Positions 15,416 through 23,585 of a stretch of DNA of 64,000 bases are shown here, one piece after another. The translations under genes and the position numbers were made by a program. The notes beneath the pieces are model-generated. The model was not told where the DNA came from. It ran no database searches and worked only from the letters and a program-made list of their open reading frames with translations. Position 1 is the first letter of the stretch; every line of letters starts with the position of its first letter. The DNA comes from Flavobacterium subsaxonicum WB 4.1-42 = DSM 21790 (lineage in GTDB: Bacteria > Bacteroidota > Bacteroidia > Flavobacteriales > Flavobacteriaceae). The stretch is from assembly GCF_000422725.1 (NCBI RefSeq), contig NZ_KE383910.1, forward strand, positions 195,046 to 259,045, read 5' to 3'.

Positions 15416-17506
15416 ATGAAAAAATTTACTCTCGCGGCACTCTTGCTGTTGGTGGCCTGGGGCACACAAGCCCAGAATTTAATTTACTCCACGGTTTTTC
15501 CGGCGGGCGATGCGCCCTCGGGCTGGAGCCAGGAAATTTTAGGCTTTGAAGCCGAAACCGACTGGTATTTTGGCGACACCTACATGCCGGGTGCCGGAAA
15601 TTTCTCTGCTCCTGCGGCCATCTTTAACGATGATATTTCGTTTGACGATAACAGCCACGTAAGGCTTATTTCTCCTGCCTTTGATACAAGCGGTTACGAA
15701 ACCCTAACCCTTTCTTTTGAGTACAGCCTTAGCAAAACAACCGATAATCTTGGTACCCTTGGCGTAGAGGTTTACAATGGTACTACGTGGCAGCAAATTT
15801 TGTTTGTTACGGCGCATACTCCACCGGTAAACAGCGGCGACCTGGACATGACGCAGTACAAAAATGCGCAGTTTAAAGTGCGCTTTGTATACAACGACCA
15901 GTTTAGCTCTAACAGCTGGGGTGCGGGCATGACTAACTTTGTATTGGAAGGCACGTATGATGTGGTACCAAACGACCTTATCCAGAATGCATTTGCACTT
16001 ACCTGCGGGCAGTCGATACCCGGCACAACCGTTACCGCTACTGCCGAAACAGGCCTGCCGGTTTGCAACACGGTAGATGGTAACACAATTGGTGTTTGGT
16101 ATAAATTTTCTGACCCAATGACGCAGTCTACCGTTACGGCAAGCCTTTGCGAATCGGGTACTACGTTTGATAGCCGTCTTAGCATATTTAAAGGCCCTCT
16201 TACAGCGCTTACCTGTGTAACGGCTAACGACAACACTTGCGGTAACCTGAGCAGCGTTACTTTTGCATACGATGGTTATTCTGATTATTATTTGCTTGTA
16301 TCGGGCGAAGGCACAACCACCGGTGCTTTTACTATTGAGGCAAGCTGTACACCTATACCGCCACCAAACGATGAAATTGCCAACGCTTATGATGTAGATA
16401 CATTTACCCCACCGTATACAGACCATGCGGTACAGTTTACTAATGCCACTGCCGAATCTCAGGCTTTTGATTATGAGGTTAACGGTTGCGATGGCGGACA
16501 GCTGCCTTATGTATGGTATAAATTCACTGCCCTTGCCGATGGTACCGCACAGGTTACCCTGCCAACACCAAGCCCGGGTGGCCTAAACCTTATCCACTTT
16601 TACAGTGCCCCCAACGAATCGGCTACTGTGCCCGATCTTGACTGGGTTAACCAGGCTTCTAACGCCTGTAATGTTTTTGATGATGCAAGGCTAATTGATA
16701 TTACAGCAGGTACTACCTACTATGTGGCCATAACGCTGGAAGGCGGCAACTCTGATGTTGCATTCGAAATTATATACCTGTCTTTATGCACCACCCCGCC
16801 GGTACCAACCGCTGTGGCACAGGCTTTTTGTACAGGTGCTACCGTAGCTAATTTAGTGGCTACAGGCATAGAGGGCAACCAAATTAACTGGTATGCTACC
16901 GAAGGTGGCGAGGCTTTAGCCGAAACTACTACCCTAATTAGCGGAACCTACTATGTTACCCAGTCGATAGAAGTATGCGAAAGCGATGCCGTTGCGGTTG
17001 TAATTACAGTTAACGAAATTCCGGCTGCACCGGGCGAAGACGCTACACAAAACTTTACCCCGGGCCAAACCGTAGCCGATCTTGAAGTGGTAGCAATTAC
17101 AGGTGCTACCCTAAACTGGTACACCCTTAGTGGCAATAGCGAATATGTTAGCATACCTGCTACCACCCCACTTGTAAATGGCACCACATACTATGTAACC
17201 CAAACCACCAACGGCTGCGAAAGTGCTTATTTTGGCATTACAGCAAGCCAGGTGGCAAGCACGGGTTCTTTTGCCTTTAGCAATCTAAAAGTGTATCCTA
17301 ACCCGGCTAACAGCGTTATAACAGTAGCTAACAACAGTGCTATCTCTCAAATTGCAGTAACCAACCTGTTAGGCCAAACGGTGCTTAAACAAACAGCAAC
17401 CGCTAACAATGTACAGGTAGATCTTTCTGCCCTTGCTGCCGGTACCTACATACTACAGGTACAGGCCGAAGGCGCAACTGCCAATGTAAAAGTTGTTAAG
17501 CAGTAA
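15416..17506 (+). CDS. T9SS-secreted protein with beta-sandwich domains and two Ig-like repeats
   Basis: The 696-residue protein has a signal peptide (MKKFTLAALLLLVAWGTQA). A jelly-roll or MAM-like beta-sandwich (about 20-175) resembles 'choice-of-anchor' domains: FPAGDAPSGWS ... SHVRLISPAFDTSGYETLTL. Two related pre-peptidase-like beta domains follow (about 178-300 and 305-455), each with the PNDLIQNAF/PNDEIANAY opening and a YVWYKF or GVWYKF strand. Two Ig-like CHU_C repeats and a type A T9SS sorting tail (LKVYPNPANSVITV ... ANVKVVKQ) finish it. The tail and repeats are closely similar to the two upstream paralogues, while the N-terminal half is different. It is therefore a separate cargo exported by the same route. 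Binding or adhesion is inferred; no protease or hydrolase motif was seen. Confidence 0.9.
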   Translation: MKKFTLAALLLLVAWGTQAQNLIYSTVFPAGDAPSGWSQEILGFEAETDWYFGDTYMPGAGNFSAPAAIFNDDISFDDNSHVRLISPAFDTSGYETLTLSFEYSLSKTTDNLGTLGVEVYNGTTWQQILFVTAHTPPVNSGDLDMTQYKNAQFKVRFVYNDQFSSNSWGAGMTNFVLEGTYDVVPNDLIQNAFALTCGQSIPGTTVTATAETGLPVCNTVDGNTIGVWYKFSDPMTQSTVTASLCESGTTFDSRLSIFKGPLTALTCVTANDNTCGNLSSVTFAYDGYSDYYLLVSGEGTTTGAFTIEASCTPIPPPNDEIANAYDVDTFTPPYTDHAVQFTNATAESQAFDYEVNGCDGGQLPYVWYKFTALADGTAQVTLPTPSPGGLNLIHFYSAPNESATVPDLDWVNQASNACNVFDDARLIDITAGTTYYVAITLEGGNSDVAFEIIYLSLCTTPPVPTAVAQAFCTGATVANLVATGIEGNQINWYATEGGEALAETTTLISGTYYVTQSIEVCESDAVAVVITVNEIPAAPGEDATQNFTPGQTVADLEVVAITGATLNWYTLSGNSEYVSIPATTPLVNGTTYYVTQTTNGCESAYFGITASQVASTGSFAFSNLKVYPNPANSVITVANNSAISQIAVTNLLGQTVLKQTATANNVQVDLSALAAGTYILQVQAEGATANVKVVKQ

Positions 17507-17527
17507 TATTTTCCACCCCCATTATGT

Positions 17528-17557
17528 AAAGGGAAGCCATGTGGCTTCCCTTTTTTT
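17528..17557 (+). terminator. Intrinsic terminator of the 696-aa protein gene
   Basis: AAGGGAAGCCA and TGGCTTCCCTT pair perfectly around a TG centre, followed by T7. The stem sequence is almost the same as that of the opposing terminator at 17831-17859. Confidence 0.88.
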
Positions 17558-17830
17558 GTGGTTGTTATTCCCGCGCTGCGGTACCGCCTGCCACCCGCAA
17601 GGCAGTAGAGACACATTGAATGCGTCTCCCGTAACTATTCCGTTTCTATTATCACGCGTTGTTATTCCGAACGAAGCTTATAATAGAACGCGGATGACAC
17701 GGATGCTGCGCAACCGCAGATTTACACAGATTTCAGATTATTAATACGGCAATCTGATTTTAGTAACGAATAGAATGCCGCGGTCGTGCCTCCCACGTAG
17801 TGACGGTATGGGTACCGTATTCTCTCAATA
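17558..17830. repeat. Intergenic patchwork of dispersed repeats between two convergent terminators
   Basis: This roughly 270-bp stretch has no gene. It holds pieces that recur elsewhere in the window: ACACGGATGCTGCGCAACCG followed by GATTTACACAGATTT (near 17697-17735) is close to 40035-40098, and CGTGCCTCCCACGTAGTGAC (near 17788-17807) is close to a segment near 63877. It also contains GAGACACATTGAATGCGTCTC, an imperfect palindrome. Such motifs are typical of short non-coding dispersed repeats in Bacteroidota. No mobility gene or target duplication was seen. Confidence 0.6.
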
Positions 17831-17859
17831 AAAAAAGGGAAGCCAAATGGCTTCCCTTT
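17831..17859 (-). terminator. Intrinsic terminator of the EnvC-like gene operon
   Basis: On the minus strand AAAGGGAAGCC and GGCTTCCCTTT form an 11-bp stem around ATTT, followed by T-rich sequence. It starts about 20 bases after the stop codon at 17880. Confidence 0.85.
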
Positions 17860-17879
17860 ACTATATATTATAATTGCAG

Positions 17880-19145
17880 CTATTGGGCTATCCAGCTCGA
17901 TGGGTTTAGGTTGGTTGTATTTTGCAATACAAAAAACTTAAGCACGGCCTCGTTAGTAACCGGGTTACTGGCTACTGTACCTATATTTTGCTTAAGGCTT
18001 ACTTTACTGCCCGAGCTTACATTAACCGACGACAGGTTGTAGTACACCGTTATAAAGTCACCATGCTGTATGTACACAATTTTGTTGCCTGTGCCCTGTA
18101 TAAGCTGTACGCTCATAACCTCGCCGGCAAAAACTGCCCTTACCGTAGTTTCCGGCTTGGTGGTAATGTTAATACCGTTGTTGTGTATGGGCATTGTTTT
18201 ATAAACAGGATGCGGGTGGGTACCATACGGGTCTGATATATACCCTTCGGCAACCGGCCATGGCAGCTTGCCTTTGTTTGCTTTAAAGCTGTCCGACGCT
18301 ATTTTGCCCTCTTTGGTAAGTACAATTTTGGTAGATGATGTACTTGCCGCTGTAGCCGCCGCAGCTGTAGTAGTTTTAGATTCTACCGTGCTTTTAGCCG
18401 TTTTTTTGTTGGCTTCGGCAATGGCAGCACGTATCATGTTGTCTACCTTACGGTCTATATCTTTGGCCTCTTTTTGTTTCTTGCTAATTTCAGCTGTGTA
18501 TTTTTTCTTGTCTTTTTGTATGGTTTTTACCATTTTTTCCTGCTCCTGCCTGTCTTCTTCAAGGGTTTGCTTTTCTTTCTGGCTTTCGGTAAGCAGTTTT
18601 TGTTTGTCTTTTTTCTGAACTTCCAGCTTAGTAACCCTTTGGTTAAGCTCGGTCATTTTAGAGCGAATCTCATCGCCCTGTATCTTCCTGAAACTGGCAT
18701 ACTGTTTCATGTACTGCAACCTTTTATACGCCTGTAAAAAATCTTCGGACGATAAAAGAAACATAATACGGCTTTGTTCTGACCTGTTTTTGTAGGCCTT
18801 TACCAGCATGTTGGCATAATCTTCCTTAAGTACTTTCAGTTCCCTGTTAAGCTTGTTTATTTTAAGCTGCCCCAGGTAAATATCATCGGTAAGCAGGCGG
18901 GTTTGCCTGTGCGTGGTATTAATCAGCTTTTCGCTAAGCTTTATCCTCGCATTGTTATCGGATATTTTAGTGAGTACCGATTTTTCCTTCGAAGTCTCTG
19001 ATTTAAAAAGGCTGTTTAGCGCCTTAATTTCTTTTTGAATCTCAGCCTTGCGCTGCTCCAGCTTTCTTTGCTCGCTGGTGCCGCCCTGGGCAAAGCCAAG
19101 GGTACTGATACTTATAAAGAAAATAGTAAGGAATAATCGTTTCAT
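17880..19145 (-). CDS. EnvC-like coiled-coil protein with degenerate LytM (M23) domain
   Basis: The 421-residue protein has a signal peptide (cut near GFAQG), a long heptad-rich coiled coil (about 25-250) and a C-terminal LytM/M23 fold (about 290-421). EnvC-type proteins sit in the periplasm and switch on amidases that split septal peptidoglycan. The usual zinc ligands look lost: the HxGxD motif reads HNNGIN, with Asn for Asp, and the HLHFE strand reads VLKFFVL, with no His. That is the pattern of EnvC/NlpD activators, so I call it an activator and not a peptidase. It is the last gene of the wzx-dut run and is closed by a strong terminator. Confidence 0.88.
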   Translation of the reverse strand: MKRLFLTIFFISISTLGFAQGGTSEQRKLEQRKAEIQKEIKALNSLFKSETSKEKSVLTKISDNNARIKLSEKLINTTHRQTRLLTDDIYLGQLKINKLNRELKVLKEDYANMLVKAYKNRSEQSRIMFLLSSEDFLQAYKRLQYMKQYASFRKIQGDEIRSKMTELNQRVTKLEVQKKDKQKLLTESQKEKQTLEEDRQEQEKMVKTIQKDKKKYTAEISKKQKEAKDIDRKVDNMIRAAIAEANKKTAKSTVESKTTTAAAATAASTSSTKIVLTKEGKIASDSFKANKGKLPWPVAEGYISDPYGTHPHPVYKTMPIHNNGINITTKPETTVRAVFAGEVMSVQLIQGTGNKIVYIQHGDFITVYYNLSSVNVSSGSKVSLKQNIGTVASNPVTNEAVLKFFVLQNTTNLNPSSWIAQ

Positions 19146-19160
19146 GGTTGGTTGTAATGT

Positions 19161-19937
19161 TTACTCTATAAAGATCTGCTCAAAGCCTTCGGGCACGTCA
19201 TACGGAAAGGTTAACTTCTCATCGAACTTAACGGTTGTGTATTCTATGTTTATATTAACCTTGTCTTTTTGTTCGGCCTCAATTTTTATCTGTGCCGGCA
19301 GTATGGCTGGCTGATAGGTGTTGTGCGCCGGATATTCTATGTGCAGGCTACGCGGCTCCTGGCCGTTTTGGGTAATAATCTGGTCTTTTAGCAGGTAGTT
19401 GGCGCCTTCAAACAAAAACTCCTTAATAGTGCCGCCGCTTTCTTTACCAATAAGCTTGTACTTATCTGCCTCTACCGATGCTTTATAGTTGCCTTTAGTA
19501 AGGTCGTCTAACGCTTCGCCCAAAAGCATGTTCTGTACCTTGTTATAATCAAGGTCGGTGCCCAGCCATTTGCTTAACGCAGCATAATTACCATCAAAAT
19601 AGGTATTGTTTATTTTCTCGTAATAGCTAACGCGCTTAGGCGTAATTATAGCCTTGGCCATAGTAATGCCCAAAAACTTGATGCTTACCAAAATGGTTTC
19701 ATCTTTTTTAATGCGTATTTCGGCACTAACACTTTGCGACTGTTTTTTGTCTTTGTACTTAGCGCTGGCATTAATGTGCAGCGTCTCGAAATTTTTAGGG
19801 TTTTTGTAATGGCCTGCAATAATTTCTTTGGCCGATTTACTATCTCCCGCAGCCTCCTCTGTGGCTACCGCAGCCTGTTTGCTCTTACAGCCTACCAGTA
19901 CAGAAAGGGTAAATACAATAGCTATTAACTTCTTCAT
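19161..19937 (-). CDS. DUF4292 lipoprotein
   Basis: This 258-residue protein has a lipoprotein signal (LSVLVGC, then KSKQAA) and a beta-rich body (FETLHINASAKYKDKKQSQS ... KLTFPYDVPEGFEQIFIE) that I recognise as the DUF4292 family. It looks like a LolA/LolB-type half-barrel fold that could hold a lipid chain, but this is inference. It lies 15 bases upstream of the EnvC-like gene and 6 bases after the TPR gene, so the three are co-transcribed. The same three-gene order is common in Flavobacteriia, which suggests a shared envelope role. Confidence 0.82.
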   Translation of the reverse strand: MKKLIAIVFTLSVLVGCKSKQAAVATEEAAGDSKSAKEIIAGHYKNPKNFETLHINASAKYKDKKQSQSVSAEIRIKKDETILVSIKFLGITMAKAIITPKRVSYYEKINNTYFDGNYAALSKWLGTDLDYNKVQNMLLGEALDDLTKGNYKASVEADKYKLIGKESGGTIKEFLFEGANYLLKDQIITQNGQEPRSLHIEYPAHNTYQPAILPAQIKIEAEQKDKVNINIEYTTVKFDEKLTFPYDVPEGFEQIFIE

Positions 19938-19943
19938 TTATTG

Positions 19944-21257
19944 TTATTTGTTTTTTCCGGCTATACCGCTCTTAGCTTGTTCTAATTGCTTTTTAAACCC
20001 GGATTGTAGTTTGGCATCGTCTACTACAAAATCTATTCCGTTTTCCAGCCATTCTTTGGCTTTTGCATATTGCTGAAGCCTGTTGGCACCAAGCCCCGCA
20101 TAATAATACAGGCTGGCCTGGGTGGGGTACAAATCGGTATACTCTGTTGCCTTTTTATACAATTTATCGTTTTGGGCACTCTCCGCATAGGTTTGCAGCA
20201 GCAGTTCAATACTCTCTATATCATCGCTTTTGGCAGCCAGGCTTTTTTCTAAGTACTGAGAAGCATCTGCAAATTTACCTTTATTGATAAAGAATTTACC
20301 CACCTCTTTAGGTACGTTAACATTCTTATCGTCTTCAAAATAGGTTACGGCTTTCGCCAGATTGCCACTGTACTTAGGGTTATTATTGGCAAAAATAAGA
20401 AACTCGTTTAACACACGGTGTTTTATTTTGCTGTCAATTTTCTTACTCTCAAGCACTTTAAACATGGATGCCGAAGCCTTGTCGCCATCGTTATTATTAA
20501 TGTGGAATTTAAACAGGCTAACCTGCGCCCAGTCCGATTCCGGAATGGCCTTCTCCAGCTTTTTGGCAACCTCTTCGGCCTTAGCCTCCTCATTACTATC
20601 CGAATACAGATAGATAAGGTCCAGATAGTTGGACTCTACCTTCGGGTTCTTTTTAATGGCTTCTTCCAGCGTTTCTTTTTGCGGTTTTTTAAACTTGTTG
20701 TCGCTCATTATCTGGAGCTTGTACATTTCGCGCTTTTCAGATACGCCAATGGTTTGCTCCATCTCGTTAATCAGTGCCAGTGCCTTATCAAACTGCTGGG
20801 TGTACATATAAAGCGAAACCAGATCTTCCTGATAATAATCTTTACGCCAGTCCATTAGCTTTTGAACTACAGGTATCGACTTGTTAAAATCTTTAGTTTC
20901 GTAATACACATCATACAGCCCCTGCCAGTACCAGCGGTTTTTAGGGTCGATGTCTTTGGCCTTTATAAAAGCCTTTTCGGCCTCCGGAAAGTTTTTAAGC
21001 GCCAGGTAATTTTTGCCCAGCTCGTTATACACTACCGCATTATTAGGCTCTTTAACCTGGCATTTTTGTAACGATTGTATGGCTTTATCATAATTCTCAA
21101 TTCCTTTTTGCTTCAGGGCCTCGTAAAAGTTATTTTCAAACTCGGTGTTAGCCAGCGCTATCGAATCGGGTTCCTGTTGCTGTTGGGCGTACACTGCCGC
21201 AGGGGCGGTAACCAACCCTGTAAGCAACAGCCCGTAAAAGAGAATTTTAAATTTCAT
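19944..21257 (-). CDS. Exported tetratricopeptide repeat protein
   Basis: The 437-residue protein has a signal peptide ending near AAVYAQ and is otherwise built of tetratricopeptide repeats, for example YDKAIQSLQKCQVKEPNNAV, NFPEAEKAFIKAKDIDPKNR and YAKAKEWLENGIDFV. TPR solenoids bind protein partners and need not be enzymes. It probably works in the periplasm. The gene sits 5 bases from the sugar nucleotidyltransferase and 6 bases from the DUF4292 gene, within an envelope-biogenesis operon, so a scaffold for envelope assembly is plausible but unproven. Confidence 0.85.
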   Translation of the reverse strand: MKFKILFYGLLLTGLVTAPAAVYAQQQQEPDSIALANTEFENNFYEALKQKGIENYDKAIQSLQKCQVKEPNNAVVYNELGKNYLALKNFPEAEKAFIKAKDIDPKNRWYWQGLYDVYYETKDFNKSIPVVQKLMDWRKDYYQEDLVSLYMYTQQFDKALALINEMEQTIGVSEKREMYKLQIMSDNKFKKPQKETLEEAIKKNPKVESNYLDLIYLYSDSNEEAKAEEVAKKLEKAIPESDWAQVSLFKFHINNNDGDKASASMFKVLESKKIDSKIKHRVLNEFLIFANNNPKYSGNLAKAVTYFEDDKNVNVPKEVGKFFINKGKFADASQYLEKSLAAKSDDIESIELLLQTYAESAQNDKLYKKATEYTDLYPTQASLYYYAGLGANRLQQYAKAKEWLENGIDFVVDDAKLQSGFKKQLEQAKSGIAGKNK

Positions 21258-21262
21258 GTTTA

Positions 21263-22273
21263 TTATTCTAAAACCGAATAATCGCCTATGCTTATGGCTG
21301 TAAACTTGCCATTAAATACAGCGTGGTTGCCAATCATGGCGTTATCCAGGTTTGCGTTTTTAATTACCGAATGCGTTTGCACAAGGCTGTTTTTTATGGT
21401 ACTGTCTTCAACCACCGTATTTTCTCCTAACGATACATTAGGGCCCACGGTACTGTTTTTAAGCACAACACCCTCGCCAATAAAGCAAGGCTCTATAATG
21501 GTGCTGTTTTCTACCACTGCCGATTTTGATACCAGTTCGGTACCATCGGCGTGTAAAAAGGCCAGCATGCGCGAGTTGGTATCTACCGTAACGTTTTTGT
21601 TGCCGCAGTCCATCCAGTGGTCTACCTTGCCGGGCACAAATTTCATGCCTTTTTGCTTCATGTTCTCAAGCCCATCGGTAAGCTGGTATTCGCCACCCTT
21701 AACAATATTATTGTCTAAAAGGTACTGCAATTCGGCACGAAGGCTCTCGCCGCTTTTAAAGTAATAAATACCAATAATGGCAAGGTCGCTTACAAAGTCT
21801 TTAGGTTTTTCAACAAAATCGGTAATCTCGTTGTTATCGTTAAGCTTAATAACGCCAAAAGCGCTTGGGTCGTCTACCTGCTGCACCCATATAACACTAT
21901 CGGCTGTAGTATCTAACGTAAAATCGGCCCTAAAAAGTGTATCGGCATAGGCCACCACAATAGGCCCGCTCATAGAGTCTTTAGCGCTCATAATAGCATG
22001 GGCAGTACCCAACGGCTGCTCCTGGTAATATATGGTGCCTTTAGCGCCAAGCTTTTCGGCAATGGCAACAAGATCGGCTTCTACCTGGGCGCCAAAATCT
22101 TTATGAATAATAAACGCAATCTCTTCTATATCCTGGTTTAAAACCCCGGCAATATCTTCTACAAGGCGGTGTACAATAGGCTTGCCCGCAATAGGAATTA
22201 AAGGTTTAGGTACTGTAAGTGTATGTGGGCGCAGGCGCGATCCTCTGCCTGCCATCGGAACTATAATTTTCAT
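21263..22273 (-). CDS. Sugar-phosphate nucleotidyltransferase with beta-helix tail
   Basis: The 336-residue cytoplasmic enzyme opens with the nucleotide-binding signature MAGRGSRLRPHTLTVPKPLI, followed by the sugar-nucleotide transferase core (VVAYADTLFRADF, VEKPKDF, GGEYQLTDGL, VDHWMDCGNK). The C-terminus has hexapeptide repeats of a left-handed beta-helix (SAVVENSTIIEPCFIGEGVV). This layout fits glucose-1-phosphate thymidylyltransferase-like or mannose-1-phosphate guanylyltransferase-like enzymes that make an NDP-sugar from NTP and a sugar 1-phosphate. The exact sugar and base cannot be settled from sequence. Its neighbours (a flippase in the same operon) suggest it supplies a precursor for a surface glycan. 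Confidence 0.88.
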   Translation of the reverse strand: MKIIVPMAGRGSRLRPHTLTVPKPLIPIAGKPIVHRLVEDIAGVLNQDIEEIAFIIHKDFGAQVEADLVAIAEKLGAKGTIYYQEQPLGTAHAIMSAKDSMSGPIVVAYADTLFRADFTLDTTADSVIWVQQVDDPSAFGVIKLNDNNEITDFVEKPKDFVSDLAIIGIYYFKSGESLRAELQYLLDNNIVKGGEYQLTDGLENMKQKGMKFVPGKVDHWMDCGNKNVTVDTNSRMLAFLHADGTELVSKSAVVENSTIIEPCFIGEGVVLKNSTVGPNVSLGENTVVEDSTIKNSLVQTHSVIKNANLDNAMIGNHAVFNGKFTAISIGDYSVLE

Positions 22274-22278
22274 TCAGG

Positions 22279-23115
22279 TTATTCTATATTAATATTGTTT
22301 TTCTTTGCGGCCTGGATATAAATATCCAGCCTATTTTGCTTTTTTAAAATATTATAAGTACCATCCAGTGCCTTTTTTGTATCAGCAAGGTACGCAGCAG
22401 AATTGGTTTCTTTATACTTTTGGTAGGCTTTCATTAGATAATCTGTCCCTTTTTCGTAATTTTCACTCATACAAAAAGTTCTGCCTGCATTATAGTAACC
22501 TTCAGGATCTTCAGGATATAAGGCAATAAATTTTTCGTAAGTAATAGCAGCCTGCTGGTAATCATTTGAAAGTTCGTAAGCCTGGGCCAGATTTTGTAAT
22601 GGCATTTTGTCGTTTGGTTTTATAGCTAACGATTTTTTATAGGCGGTAATAGCTTCGCTGTACTTGCCCAGGTTATCATAGCTATCGGCTAAATAATTGT
22701 AAGCCGCTGCAAATTGCGAATCTATAGTTATTGCCTTATTATAGCTTGCTATGGCAAGGTCATACTGCGCTTTAGTAGTGTAATTTCTGCCTTCGACATA
22801 GTATTTTAAGGCTTCTTTATTTGTAGACAAATCTGTTCCATAAGCTTTAGATATTATAGTTTTAAATGCCTGACAATTTTTAACCATATAGTGCTGTACT
22901 TCTACAGGAAGCTGTGTTGTAGTACTGACACCTTTAACGCATTTAACCAATTCTTCAGTTACTTTCTCCTTATTATCTGTTTCAAAATTAATCTTGGTAA
23001 TACAGCTGCATGCCTTATCTGCTGCAAGTTTAGTTGCGGTATCTTCCTGGGCGTAAATGCCACTGGTAGTAATTAATATAAAGCAAACTGCCTTAAACAA
23101 ATTATTGATAGTCAT
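22279..23115 (-). CDS. Exported TPR protein with cysteine-containing N-terminal domain
   Basis: This 278-residue protein has a signal peptide (ITTSGIYAQ), an N-terminal region with four cysteines (KACSCITKI, LVKCVKG, VKNCQAF) and a C-terminal set of tetratricopeptide repeats (QYDLAIASYNKAITIDSQFA, KYSEAITAYKKSLAIKPND, DYQQAAITYEKFIALYPED). TPR arrays bind proteins; no enzyme motif is seen. Codon use is more AT-rich than in the flanking dut and nucleotidyltransferase genes, and I do not recall this gene as a constant member of the operon, so it may be a later insertion. Confidence 0.8.
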   Translation of the reverse strand: MTINNLFKAVCFILITTSGIYAQEDTATKLAADKACSCITKINFETDNKEKVTEELVKCVKGVSTTTQLPVEVQHYMVKNCQAFKTIISKAYGTDLSTNKEALKYYVEGRNYTTKAQYDLAIASYNKAITIDSQFAAAYNYLADSYDNLGKYSEAITAYKKSLAIKPNDKMPLQNLAQAYELSNDYQQAAITYEKFIALYPEDPEGYYNAGRTFCMSENYEKGTDYLMKAYQKYKETNSAAYLADTKKALDGTYNILKKQNRLDIYIQAAKKNNINIE

Positions 23116-23132
23116 AGTATGTGGCTTAATGT

Positions 23133-23567
23133 TTACTTAACCCCCGTGCTGCCAAAGCCGCCTTCGCCGCGAACCGTTTCGGTAAGTGCATCGGCCTCCA
23201 GCCATTCGGCGCGTTCGTGTTTAGCTATAACCAGCTGGGCTACACGCTCGCCATTTTCTACGGTAAACGGCTCATTGGATAAATTTACTAAAATTACACC
23301 AATTTCGCCACGGTAATCGGCATCAATCGTTCCGGGGCTGTTAAGCACGGTAACACCTTTTTTTGCAGCAAGGCCACTGCGCGGGCGCACCTGTGCCTCG
23401 TAGCCTATTGGAAGCTCTATAAACAAGCCTGTTTTAACAATAGCCCTTTCTAACGGACCCAGTACTATTGGAGCCTCCAGAGTTGCCCTAAGGTCCATTC
23501 CTGCCGATGCTATTGTTTCGTAATTGGGTAATGCGTGCCCCGATTTGTTTATAATTTTAACTGTCAT
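23133..23567 (-). CDS. dut: dUTP diphosphatase (dUTPase)
   Basis: dUTPase hydrolyses dUTP to dUMP and pyrophosphate, keeping uracil out of DNA and feeding dTMP synthesis. The 144-residue protein has all five motifs of the trimeric family: AGMDLRA, RPRSGLAAKKGV, NSPGTIDADYRGEIGVIL with the catalytic Asp, NGERVAQLVI, and the C-terminal GEGGFGSTG loop. It lies 18 bases after the flippase gene and 17 bases before the TPR gene, so it is in the same transcript; the pairing with cell-envelope genes appears to be a positional habit of this lineage. Confidence 0.97.
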   Translation of the reverse strand: MTVKIINKSGHALPNYETIASAGMDLRATLEAPIVLGPLERAIVKTGLFIELPIGYEAQVRPRSGLAAKKGVTVLNSPGTIDADYRGEIGVILVNLSNEPFTVENGERVAQLVIAKHERAEWLEADALTETVRGEGGFGSTGVK

Positions 23568-23585
23568 GGTAGTATTTGTAATGTA

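Noticed and set aside
15704..16426. Minus-strand open frames of 240 and 154 codons inside the 696-aa T9SS gene
   Set aside because: Antisense shadows with unnatural composition (many Cys, Arg and Val) and no recognisable motif.
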